A program made the translations under genes and the position numbers. A stretch of 64,000 nucleotides of DNA from Saprospiraceae bacterium (GTDB taxonomy: Bacteria; Bacteroidota; Bacteroidia; Chitinophagales; Saprospiraceae). The number at the start of each line of letters is the position of its first letter. Positions within the stretch are counted from its first letter, which is position 1. Positions 54,916-63,027 of this stretch are shown piece by piece. Location: NCBI GenBank assembly GCA_041392805.1, contig JAWKLJ010000003.1, positions 1-64,000 on the forward strand, written 5' to 3'. The notes beneath the pieces are model-generated. The model saw nothing but the letters and a program-made list of their open reading frames with translations, searched no databases and was not told the DNA's origin.

Positions 54916-55131
54916 CTAACCACGATATTTCCGCTTAACATGTGGCCTCTCGTTGAGGATAAACATATCAACAATAGAATAGGCCATATGGAACTTGCTG
55001 CCAAAGCCACCTCCTTGCCGGAGTAGCTTACTGTAGTATCGCTTATAATTTTGTTCATCCAGGGTTTCTCCCTGTTGAGCAGCCAAAGCAAAGGCCATAG
55101 ACTTGATGGTCTCTTTAGTAGAAGAGGGCAT
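54916..55131 (-). CDS. Unknown small protein (71 aa)
   Basis: MPSSTKETIKSMAFALAAQQ is followed by GETLDEQNYKRYYSKLL, a Gly-rich turn (RQGGGFGSKFHMAY) and a basic tail (PHVKRKYRG). Compact, basic and helical at the start, which fits a small nucleic-acid-binding or regulatory protein. No homology recognised. It precedes MITE B by 41 bp. Confidence 0.5.
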   Translation of the reverse strand: MPSSTKETIKSMAFALAAQQGETLDEQNYKRYYSKLLRQGGGFGSKFHMAYSIVDMFILNERPHVKRKYRG

Positions 55132-55171
55132 AATAATTGGTATTAATAGGCTTGATTCAAGCCCAGGTTTA

Positions 55172-55333
55172 GAGCTTGTTAGTAGGTCACCCTTTGGGTC
55201 TAAAACTATCCCTTTTTCGCTGATACTTCGTTGCTTTTTTCGTCCGTACCGAAGGGTATGAACTTCAAAAAGCGCCTCGTCTCAACGAAAAATTGACACT
55301 TTTTGCCTCCAAAAGCGACCTACTAACAAGCTC
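55172..55333. mobile_element. MITE B, non-autonomous IS5-family element (162 bp)
   Basis: Perfect 17-bp inverted repeats GAGCTTGTTAGTAGGTC flanked by TTA on both sides (55169-55171 and 55334-55336). It is inverted relative to MITE A with strongly conserved interior (TTCATACCCTTCGGTACGGA). The terminal repeats differ from those of MITE A at positions 5, 10 and 12, symmetrically at both ends. The target TTA is the stop codon of the 124-aa gene. Confidence 0.92.
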
Positions 55334-55708
55334 TTAGAAAGGTAAAAAGAGCATTTCGATGTTTTCCAGTAACCTAGTAGCGGGGAGATCAGAGTGTACA
55401 ATCAAAGTCTGTGGATCGAGCAAATGAGTTTCCTTGGCTCCATCCACTTTTTTGTCTTCAGGAAAAGGGGAATCAAACAACTGATCCAGGGGTTCATCAA
55501 TTCGAGCGATCCACCAGTTTCTTTCCAGCGGAAACAACTTGAATTTGGGAGCGAGGACAAAAGCAGCCTGGAGCAGTTCTTCCCGTTCCTGAGCAGCTTC
55601 CATCGCCACAAACATTTGTTCTTTCCACTCCCAATCCCGCAGGGCTTGCAGGATGTATGGCGGCTGAGGTTCCGCCACCGAAGGTGATAATTCGAGCGCG
55701 TGATTCAT
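55334..55708 (-). CDS. Unknown protein (124 aa), stop codon overlapping a MITE target duplication
   Basis: The N-terminus MNHALELSPSVAEPQPPYIL leads to a helix (EQMFVAMEAAQEREELLQAA), then KFKLFPLERNWWIARIDEPL and an acidic PFPEDKKVDGA segment. No family recognised. Its TAA (55336-55334) is the TSD of MITE B, so the coding end was preserved after insertion. It may form an operon with the 71-aa gene if transcription crosses the element. Confidence 0.6.
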   Translation of the reverse strand: MNHALELSPSVAEPQPPYILQALRDWEWKEQMFVAMEAAQEREELLQAAFVLAPKFKLFPLERNWWIARIDEPLDQLFDSPFPEDKKVDGAKETHLLDPQTLIVHSDLPATRLLENIEMLFLPF

Positions 55709-56411
55709 GGTAAATGCTTTATTGATTTCTTACTTACAAGATACAAAAACATTCTGTTTTAAGCAAGAAAATAAAGCAATTATTTGTGTTTAAATTATTG
55801 ATTGTTAGTGTTTTATGGTGAATTTTTTTGGGCTTCTTTGCCTGGTTTAGCTAACGAGTGTTTATGATTTTTGGGCTTGGCTGTAAAATTGCTTTTCCAC
55901 CTTTTGCGGGAAACGGTATTGTGCGAATACTTCGTTTCCGGCTGTTTTTCCGGTTGAATCTGCTAATGGCTGAGTCCTCCTTCGCAAACCTCACTTTGCA
56001 TTATGCATAATATTATCGCCTTATTTGTTTGCATTCCTCCCCGCGCCTTTGTACCAGCCTAAGGGGAAAATCAAGCCCCCAATTTTGGAAGTCGGAAGTG
56101 AGAAGTACGAAGTCGGAAAGTCCGTTACCATAGGTGAGAGAAGCGAGACAGGTAGGACGAACTGTACAATAGATACAGAAATGATAAGGGAAGAAATGGC
56201 ATACCAGCCCGAGTGCGAAAACAAGCCCCCACAACAAAAGACCGCTGCTGCTGACAGCTGAAGCCGGACAGCTATGCAAGGTGGAGATGCTGCTTAGGAG
56301 AGAGAAAGCCAAAAGCATACTACCTTGCAGAGCTGGCTGGCGAAAGCTACCTTGTAGCGGGCTATTGTAGTGGGGGCTTGTGGGCGCGGGGAGGAGGTCT
56401 TGCAGGAGCGG
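55709..56411. other. Gap with the second copy of repeat R
   Basis: Repeat R copy 2 at 55877-55976 (TTGCTTTTCCACCTTTTGCGG to GCTAATGGCTGAGTCC) lies here; the rest is Pro/Gly-coded low complexity. The short plus-strand frame 56025-56261 overlaps nothing and has odd composition, so I do not call it. Confidence 0.45.
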
Positions 56412-59400
56412 CTACTTCTTGTTGAAATCGAGGTAAACGAGCCAGGCGACGAGGGCCAGGAGCCCTATGCTGATCATGGGGCTATCCTGCAGGCCGAGCT
56501 TGAAGAGCGTTTCCTTCCAGCCGCTATCCGTGCTAGCTTCCGTTATTTTGAAAGTAGCATCGAAGGCGGGGAGTAAGTTGAGGGTGCTGAATAAGCCTAA
56601 AACCAGGGAGGCCATGCGGTAATATTTGTGCTTAGGATTCCGAAATAGAATAATCCCCCCTACAATCGCGGCGGCTCCCAGCCACGTATCTAAAAACGGA
56701 AAGCCAAAGAAGCGATAAGTAATGACGGCCAAGATGAATCCCCCGCCGATACCGCCGGCCAGGCTCTTGACCCACCAGGCCTCATACCATTTGAGTGGCG
56801 GTGATGGAGGAAGCATAGGTGCGGCAGGAGGAGCAGCAGCAGCTCCCGCTTGTGTAATGTTGATTTCTACTTTAGGTTCAGCAGAACGTTTTTCCTTTAT
56901 CTCGCGGAGTTCTTCTTTTATATCTTCCAACATGCGTCTAGTCTCGAGGGATTGGCCAGGAGCACCAGGTGTGAGGTTTTCGATAAAAACATCGTCTATT
57001 AGTTGTAAAACAGGTACATCTTCAAAACTGATATCGCATTCGATCGTTGGCTGTCCGGCGATTTTTCTTTTTACTAAGCTTCTGAATTTGAAGAAATGTG
57101 GCTCAGTAGAAGCTGTGCAAAACGAACAATTGCAGGGAATCAGCTTCTCCACCTCAATACCCTCGAAAGTATTATTGAGTGTATCCAGCTCCTCCTTGAC
57201 GATGGTCATCAAGGCCTTTCGCTCGTTGCCCTTTACCTTGATGAGGATTTCACGCTGATCGTAGGTAGCTGTTACCAGTGCCTGGGTACCTTCACGTTCC
57301 AACACTACCCCATTCTTCCAGGCTAGTGCCGGCTGGAGGACATAGCGGTGAAGCCGTACAATAAAGCGGCTCAGCAGACCACGAGGCATAAAGCTATACT
57401 GGTAGCGGAGTTGCAGCTGCAGTTGACTATCCTCCCAGCTAAGTGCTTTGGGCTGAGATAAAGGCAGCAGCTGAGGCACCAGATACGTCTCCTCTCCTAA
57501 ACCCTGTAAGGCATAACACAGCTCGAAGTTTTTCATCAATTGAAGCAACTCACTGTGCATATCCTCATATGCGCTATCTCCCCAGAGCGCATTAATATGC
57601 CGCCTACCAAATCGCCCCTTAGCGTCCTTAATTTCCTCATTATCCAGCACCCTATAGGCCGCCTGCGTCGCCCAATCATTTTGGAGAATAACCGTTTTGC
57701 GCAGCAGGCCATCATCCTGAAAATGAAGAAAAACACCTAGATCATGCAAATAGCGGCTCAAACTAAGCGCTTTATCTTTTTCGGGAATTTCATACTGTGC
57801 ACATATCTCATAGTATTTATCTAGGCCGATATAAGGCGCTTTAAGTGTCTCCAAATGATCGCGGATGTTTACCCACTGCAAAGGCAATACCTGTCCGATA
57901 TGCGGTAGCTGCTGAATATGATAAATAATGGCCGCCTTCACTTGTGCCAGGTTGGCTTTAGTGAGCAAGTTCGTTTTGTGACAAGCCCTAATATTATCAA
58001 ACTGTGCCTGCATGCTCCGAAGGTCAATATCCTTGCTGCGATCCCCTTTTTGATTCTGCACAATCAACAAAGCACTATCTCCCCCAAACACCCTTACTGT
58101 TTGCAACCAGTAATTAAAAGATGGATCATGTAAACTCTTGTCATCCTCCCGGGTATCATCTACCAGGACATAGAGGGAACGCTTGGTCAAAAAAAACTGA
58201 TGCGTAGCATGATAAATCTCCTGGCCACCAAAATCCCAGAGATGAATGGTAAAATCCTTCCCCCCTTCTGTTGTAAAAGGAAGTTGGTGAATCTCAATCC
58301 CCTTAGTTGTCTCTTCCTCTTCCGGAAGTTGGGCGTCTTCCTGGAGCAGCTTTCGAGCCAGGCTCGTTTTACCAGCTCCGCCCTTACCCACGATCAATAA
58401 CTTGGCCTCGTACAAGTAAGCCTTGCCTAACTCATCCAGTTGTTGAAAATAATTAAGCATAGCTCCTCTCCCTTCCTTAACAATCTCAAGTGGCGGATTT
58501 TCGATAGGATTTTCAGTGAGGTTGAGTCCACTAGCATATTCATTATCAACAACTACCTCTAAGTTGAGCGTCATTAGCTCCTTCGGAATTTCCTTAATTT
58601 CATTCTTTGCCAGGTTAAGATTTGTCAGACTAGACAAGTGGCATATCTCAGCGGGGATGCCACTAAGCTTATTGTCGCTGAGGTCTAAGCTGCTTAATTG
58701 GGTCAGCTCTTTGACAAAACTAGCATCGCTAATATTATTGGCGCGGAGGTATAAGCTGCTTAATTGGGTCAGCTCTTTGACAAAACTAAAATCTTTAATT
58801 TGTGGATTGGCGCTGAGGTCTAAGCTGCTTAATTGGGTCAGCTCTTTGACAAAACTAGCATCGCTAATATTATTGGCGCGGAGGTCTAAGCTGCTTAATT
58901 GGGTCAGCTCTTTGACAAAACTAGCATCGCTAATATTATTGGCGCGGAGGTATAAGCTGCTTAATTGGGTCAGCTCTTTGACAAAACTAGCATCGCTAAT
59001 ATTATTGGCGCGGAGGTATAAGCTGCTTAATTGGGTCAGCGCTTTGACAAAACTAGCATCGCTAATATTATTGGCGCTGAGGTCTAAGCTGCTTAATTGG
59101 GTCAGCGCTTTGACAAAACTAGCATCGCTAATATTATTGGCGCGGAGGTCTAAGCTGCTTAATTGGGTCAGCTCTTTGACAAAACTAGCATCGCTAATAT
59201 TATTGGCGCGGAGGTCTAAGCTGCTTAATTGGGTCAGCTCTTTGACAAAACTAGCATCGCTAATATTATTGGCGCTGAGGTCTAAGCTGCTTAATTGGGT
59301 CAGTTCTTTGACAAAACTAGCATCGCTAATATTATTGTTGCTGAGGTCTAAGCTGCTTAATTGGGTCAGCTCTTTGACAAAACTAAAATCTTTAATTTGT

Positions 59401-60194
59401 TTGTTGTAGCTGAGGTATAAGCTGCTTAATTGGATCAGTTCTTTGACAAAACTAGCATCACTAATATTATTGTAGCTGAGGTCTAAGCTGCTTAATTGGG
59501 TCAGCTCTTTGACAAAACTAAAATCTTTAATTTGTGGATTGTTGCTGAGGTATAAGCTGCTTAATTGGGTCAGCTCTTTGACAAAACTAAAATCTTTAAT
59601 TTGTTTGTTGTAGCTGAGGTATAAGCTGCTTAATTGGGTCAGCTCTTTGACAAAACTAGCATCGCTAATATTATTGTCGCTGAGGTCTAAGCTGCTTAAT
59701 TGGGTCAGCGCTTTGACAAAACTAGCATCGCTAATATTATTGGCGCGGAGGTCTAAGCTGCTTAACTGGGTCAGCTCTTTGACAAAACTAAAATCTTTAA
59801 TTTGTGGATTGGCGCTGAGGTCTAAGCTGCTTAATTGGGTCAGCTCTTTGACAAAACTAGCATCGCTAATATTATTGGAGCGGAGGTATAAGCTGCTTAA
59901 CTGGGTCCATTTTTTCAAAACCTTTGGAGCGTCGGGAAAAAAAGATCGCGTAAGATAGGCATATCGAATATGATTAAAGTTAAGCAATACGTCTATAACA
60001 TGTGCCAAATTTGTATATGGCAAACGCAGTCCGACGATCTGTCCTTCCTCATTGAGTTGATAGCCACGGTTGATATTGACAGGATTGCCAAAATAAAACC
60101 GAAGAGGCTCGCTTAGCGCTTCCGCACTAAGTGATTTCAAAGAAAAGCCAAAGGCTTTTTCCATGCTTTTAATCAGGGCCAGGTCATTACTCAT
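56412..60194 (-). CDS. LRR-Roc-COR (ROCO) GTPase with C-terminal TM segments (1260 aa)
   Basis: Starts at ATG 60194 (MSNDLALIKSMEKAFGFSLK); a longer start at 60242 is possible. A helical N-domain is followed by about 20 leucine-rich repeats (residues ~95-545, unit LTQLSSLDLRANNISDASF). Roc GTPase from about residue 600: P-loop LIVGKGGAGKTSLARKLL, switch II WDFGGQEIYH, base specificity LIVQNQKGD. COR follows to about 1050. A Cys-rich CNCSFC motif and a coiled coil (TRRMLEDIKEELREIKEK) come next. Four TM helices close the chain (LAGGIGGGFILAVITY, GAAAIVGGIILF, MASLVLGLFSTL, GLLALVAWLVYL). No kinase domain, unlike many eukaryotic ROCO proteins. A membrane-tethered dimeric GTPase switch is expected. 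Confidence 0.9.
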   Translation of the reverse strand: MSNDLALIKSMEKAFGFSLKSLSAEALSEPLRFYFGNPVNINRGYQLNEEGQIVGLRLPYTNLAHVIDVLLNFNHIRYAYLTRSFFPDAPKVLKKWTQLSSLYLRSNNISDASFVKELTQLSSLDLSANPQIKDFSFVKELTQLSSLDLRANNISDASFVKALTQLSSLDLSDNNISDASFVKELTQLSSLYLSYNKQIKDFSFVKELTQLSSLYLSNNPQIKDFSFVKELTQLSSLDLSYNNISDASFVKELIQLSSLYLSYNKQIKDFSFVKELTQLSSLDLSNNNISDASFVKELTQLSSLDLSANNISDASFVKELTQLSSLDLRANNISDASFVKELTQLSSLDLRANNISDASFVKALTQLSSLDLSANNISDASFVKALTQLSSLYLRANNISDASFVKELTQLSSLYLRANNISDASFVKELTQLSSLDLRANNISDASFVKELTQLSSLDLSANPQIKDFSFVKELTQLSSLYLRANNISDASFVKELTQLSSLDLSDNKLSGIPAEICHLSSLTNLNLAKNEIKEIPKELMTLNLEVVVDNEYASGLNLTENPIENPPLEIVKEGRGAMLNYFQQLDELGKAYLYEAKLLIVGKGGAGKTSLARKLLQEDAQLPEEEETTKGIEIHQLPFTTEGGKDFTIHLWDFGGQEIYHATHQFFLTKRSLYVLVDDTREDDKSLHDPSFNYWLQTVRVFGGDSALLIVQNQKGDRSKDIDLRSMQAQFDNIRACHKTNLLTKANLAQVKAAIIYHIQQLPHIGQVLPLQWVNIRDHLETLKAPYIGLDKYYEICAQYEIPEKDKALSLSRYLHDLGVFLHFQDDGLLRKTVILQNDWATQAAYRVLDNEEIKDAKGRFGRRHINALWGDSAYEDMHSELLQLMKNFELCYALQGLGEETYLVPQLLPLSQPKALSWEDSQLQLQLRYQYSFMPRGLLSRFIVRLHRYVLQPALAWKNGVVLEREGTQALVTATYDQREILIKVKGNERKALMTIVKEELDTLNNTFEGIEVEKLIPCNCSFCTASTEPHFFKFRSLVKRKIAGQPTIECDISFEDVPVLQLIDDVFIENLTPGAPGQSLETRRMLEDIKEELREIKEKRSAEPKVEINITQAGAAAAPPAAPMLPPSPPLKWYEAWWVKSLAGGIGGGFILAVITYRFFGFPFLDTWLGAAAIVGGIILFRNPKHKYYRMASLVLGLFSTLNLLPAFDATFKITEASTDSGWKETLFKLGLQDSPMISIGLLALVAWLVYLDFNKK
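58670..59910. repeat. Tandem LRR-coding DNA array, 66- and 69-bp units
   Basis: Nineteen contiguous units encode QLSSL-type repeats. Most are 66 bp (NNISDASFVKE) and five are 69 bp (N-P/K-QIKDFSFVKE, units 2, 5, 6, 8 and 17). Variation is confined to a few codons (D/Y before L, R or S, A/S/Y/D/N, E or A). The last unit diverges (SGIPAEICH). An antisense frame of nearly 300 codons arises from the repeat length and is not a gene. Confidence 0.92.
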
Positions 60195-60242
60195 AAGATT
60201 TCGAAATAGGTTTGTTGGGTAATTGGCAATCAATATAGGCAA

Positions 60243-61015
60243 TTGGGTGAGAACTAAGTAAACTTAAGCACAAAAGTCGAGATGGGTGGCCTCTTTTTAA
60301 GTATTAGAATAAGGCAAGAAAAAACCAGGCCTTCGCAAATCAGCAGGGGAGGGAGTAAATGATGAAATCATATTTGTACAATGTGAAGCCTCGCCTAGGT
60401 TATTTTTAACATCAGGCTTGAGTACTGGACTTTTGACATTCGCTGTTTTGAAGGCGGAAATCGGACTGCCTCCGGCAGTTAAAAAGGCGGAAGGTGGAAA
60501 TGGGAACTCGGATAGGCTCAGGTGCGCAATTTTCCGATCCCGACCGCTGGTACGGGATTTCGCTTTACTCAACTTCCGACTTTTCACTTCTAGCCTGGAA
60601 AACAGAGGATTACCAAAAGCGTCAAAAGTCCAATGGAGTACTTATGGCCTTTTATAGGCTTGGGTGACAGGATTTCATCAAAATGCTTGGCAACAACATT
60701 CCGTAATGCTCTTTGATATCCCGCACCATGGCTTCATTCAAGTTCCGAGCGTTTATTTTCAATACGGTTGAATACTACTGGATTACCTTTATTAGTAAAG
60801 ACAGATTTTTTTGGATACAACATGCTAACACGATTTCAGGACAGATAGTTTTATGAAAACGGATGGTTTGACGGCTATTTTGAAGGGCGGTGAGATTCTT
60901 AAGGGCTCCCTCTAAGCTTTCCTTGCATCCTGAAAACTGAACTTCAAGCATTCCAGTCTTCATTTTAATTGATCAGAGGAGCAGATCACAGCCCCCAATA
61001 CTGGGGCAAAGTACT
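60243..61015. other. Region between ROCO gene and iterons
   Basis: About 770 bp. The minus strand near 60690-60760 carries phrases such as RDIKEHYG and, in another frame, AKHFDEILSPKPIKG, which look like a frameshifted remnant of some gene. I cannot name it. The short frame 60775-60963 minus ends at the iteron boundary and is unsupported. The rest is non-coding. Confidence 0.4.
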
Positions 61016-61033
61016 TGGTCATAGTACACATGT

Positions 61034-61510
61034 ATGAGAAATTTGGAACAAAGCGCAACAAGAACAACTTTTGCTATGAGGGATTTGGAACAAAACGAGG
61101 GTTGTTTTTAAGAATTATGAGAAATTTGGAACACCGGCGTAAATTTTTTTTCTGCCCAAAGAGAGAAGATAGATTGAGTGGGGTTATTTTAAATAAAACC
61201 AGAAAATTCACCAACAACAAAGACCTCACTTGCTCTTTTTATGTTGTTTTTTTGATTTTAAATCTTTTAACCCTTTTAGGCCCTTGTAAGTGCTTGATTA
61301 TGAAAGCACTTACAACCGAAAGTATGAGTGTTTTGGAACAAAGCATGAGGTTTTTGGAATCAGCCATGAGTAAATTGGAAAGACATATGAGGGATTTGGA
61401 AACTAGTTATGAGGGATTTGGAAATGCTATGAGTAAATTGGAAGAATGGTAAGCCTCCCTTTCCTAATATGAGTAAATTGGAAGAAAAGATGAGAGAATT
61501 GGAAGCAACT
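61034..61510 (+). other. Iteron array of the plasmid replication origin
   Basis: Eleven copies of about TATGAGggATTTGGAA. The first three start at 61034, 61076 and 61117; the next six at 61324, 61345, 61366, 61387, 61409 and 61429; then 61469 and 61490. Spacing is 21 bp (or 41-42 for the first cluster), about two helical turns, so all lie on one face. The array ends about 80 bp before the rep gene, the usual position in Rep_3 plasmids. A frame encoding repeated MSxLE heptads is a by-product. Confidence 0.85.
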
Positions 61511-61532
61511 AACAATAAATATACCTATATTG

Positions 61533-61549
61533 TCCTCCAATTCACTCAT
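61533..61549 (-). promoter_or_regulatory. Inverted iteron-like site at the rep start region
   Basis: TCCTCCAATTCACTCAT is, on the minus strand, ATGAGTGAATTGGAGGA, an iteron in reverse orientation. It lies about 42 bp before ATG 61591 and next to a TATATTG-like box. In Rep_3 plasmids inverted half-iterons are the operator for Rep autorepression. Confidence 0.55.
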
Positions 61550-61590
61550 AATTGAGTTTTGCGTTCATTTTTCTCATACATCAAATACGT

Positions 61591-62973
61591 ATGGCAAAGA
61601 AGCAAAAAAAGAACAACAAGGGGATTGTTTTGATCAAGAAGGCCAACAATCTCATCGAATCCAGGTATAAATTTGATATTTGGGAAACGAGATTCTTTCT
61701 TTCGGTTTTGGCACAAATTCGGCGAGAAGACCAGGAATTTCAGGTTTATCGGATATGGTACAAAGACGTTATAAAGGCCTTTGGGCTCAAGTCGGGCGAT
61801 TCCTATCGTTTTTTGAGGGAGGCAGCGCAAAGTTTGATGGGCAAATCCTTTTTTGTTAGCTATGAGACCGAAGGCGTAAAGCGGGAGAGACAATACCATA
61901 TCCTTCGCGAGATAGACTATCTGCAAGCAGGGCAGGAAGAGAAGATAGGAAAACAGATAGAGAACCATGAGTACATAGACGTCACCGTAGAGCAGAAGAT
62001 GAGGCCATTGCTACTGCAATTACAAAAGAACTTTACAGCATATGACTTAAGAAATATCGTCAAACTTGGCGTTTATCCAGTCAGGGTGTATGAATTACTC
62101 AAACAATATGAAAGCATAGGCAAGCGGAAACTGTTGGTAGAAGACATGAAGAAAATGTTTGAAGTAGGAGAGCGATACAAGCTATTTGGCGATTTCTTCC
62201 GTTGGGTCATCAAGCCTTCCGTGAATGAGATTAACAAATACACCGACCTTACCATTATAGAGGTAGAAAAAATCAAAGAAGGGAGAAAGGTTCAGGCTTT
62301 GAATTTTGTATTCAGGGCAAAGGGAGAAGAAGAGCTAAGAAAAGTACATCGGGAAGCACCTGCCAAACAACTTGAAATTGGATTTGAAGAAGTACTTCCA
62401 AAATCAACAAATGAAACCGAAAAGGATCGCTTATTTAATATATTCCATGCAGATGTTGTGCAACGATTTGGCGTGACCCCATCTGTTTTGTTAGGTCTTT
62501 TAGAAGAATATACAGAAGAGCAAGTAAGTCAAGCCATCCGGGTGACCAATCGAGCAAAATACAATAAGCAAATATCCACCAGCATTGCCGGCTTTTTTAT
62601 TTATGCCCTCAAAAACGGGTATACCGATGAGAAAGAAGAAGCCATGAAAAAGCAGGCAGAGGATCAGCTCAAACAGAAAATGCAAGAGCTCAAAGACGAA
62701 AAGTCCATAAAATTAAATGAGCGAATCAAGGAGGTGACCGTTGAACAGCCGGACATTACCGCCCGTGCGATAGAAGTGTTGAAGGAAGAAGCCACCCTAA
62801 TCATCATAGAACAAAAACAGAAAGCCCTTAAACGGCCATTAACCTTAGAAGATTACAGACAAGATATCATTCTTCGGGAACTGGTAAAAGGCAAGATCGT
62901 CGCCCTAGCGAAAGACCGGTTCTCCGATATTTTAGCTGAATTCGAGGAGAAGAAACGCGAATTAGTTCATTAA
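61591..62973 (+). CDS. rep: Plasmid replication initiator, Rep_3 (RepB) family (460 aa)
   Basis: ATG 61591 (MAKKQKKNNKGIVLIKKANN) is preferred to a TTG at 61552 that adds hydrophobic random residues. The two winged-helix domains are visible: NLIESRYKFDIWETRFFLSV, DSYRFLREAAQSLMGKSFFV for WH1 and YDLRNIVKLGVYPVRVYELL, GDFFRWVIKPSVNEINKYTD for WH2 (to about residue 250). The C-terminal 180 residues form a basic coiled-coil extension (EAMKKQAEDQLKQKMQELKD), longer than usual for the family. Iterons and an inverted operator lie upstream. It binds iterons to open the origin. Confidence 0.9.
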   Translation: MAKKQKKNNKGIVLIKKANNLIESRYKFDIWETRFFLSVLAQIRREDQEFQVYRIWYKDVIKAFGLKSGDSYRFLREAAQSLMGKSFFVSYETEGVKRERQYHILREIDYLQAGQEEKIGKQIENHEYIDVTVEQKMRPLLLQLQKNFTAYDLRNIVKLGVYPVRVYELLKQYESIGKRKLLVEDMKKMFEVGERYKLFGDFFRWVIKPSVNEINKYTDLTIIEVEKIKEGRKVQALNFVFRAKGEEELRKVHREAPAKQLEIGFEEVLPKSTNETEKDRLFNIFHADVVQRFGVTPSVLLGLLEEYTEEQVSQAIRVTNRAKYNKQISTSIAGFFIYALKNGYTDEKEEAMKKQAEDQLKQKMQELKDEKSIKLNERIKEVTVEQPDITARAIEVLKEEATLIIIEQKQKALKRPLTLEDYRQDIILRELVKGKIVALAKDRFSDILAEFEEKKRELVH

Positions 62974-62988
62974 AGAATCAGGGCACTA

Positions 62989-63012
62989 AACCCCCTCAAA
63001 ATTGAGGGGGTT
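62989..63012. terminator. Strong hairpin between rep and the KilA-N gene
   Basis: AACCCCCTCAA/TTGAGGGGGTT pairs over 11 bases with a two-base centre. It sits 15 bp after the rep stop and 15 bp before the KilA-N start. There is no long T-run, so it could partly terminate transcription or protect the rep message. Confidence 0.65.
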
Positions 63013-63027
63013 AGCCAATTGCAAGTA

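Noticed and set aside
56025..56261. A 78-codon plus-strand frame
   Set aside because: Odd composition, no start context and part of a low-complexity region near repeat R.
58516..59409. A 297-codon plus-strand frame rich in LLNWVSSLTKLASLI repeats
   Set aside because: It is the reverse strand of the LRR repeat array; units of multiples of three without stops produce it automatically.
60775..60963. A 62-codon minus-strand frame next to the iterons
   Set aside because: No recognisable motif; likely remnant or chance frame in a non-coding stretch.
61015..61452. A 145-codon frame encoding repeated MSKLE/MRDLE heptads
   Set aside because: The 21-bp iterons are seven codons long and create the heptads; the upstream part has no coding character.
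61324..61510. Regularly spaced repeats that could be mistaken for a CRISPR array
   Set aside because: Units directly abut with no unique spacers and lie before a rep gene, so they are iterons.
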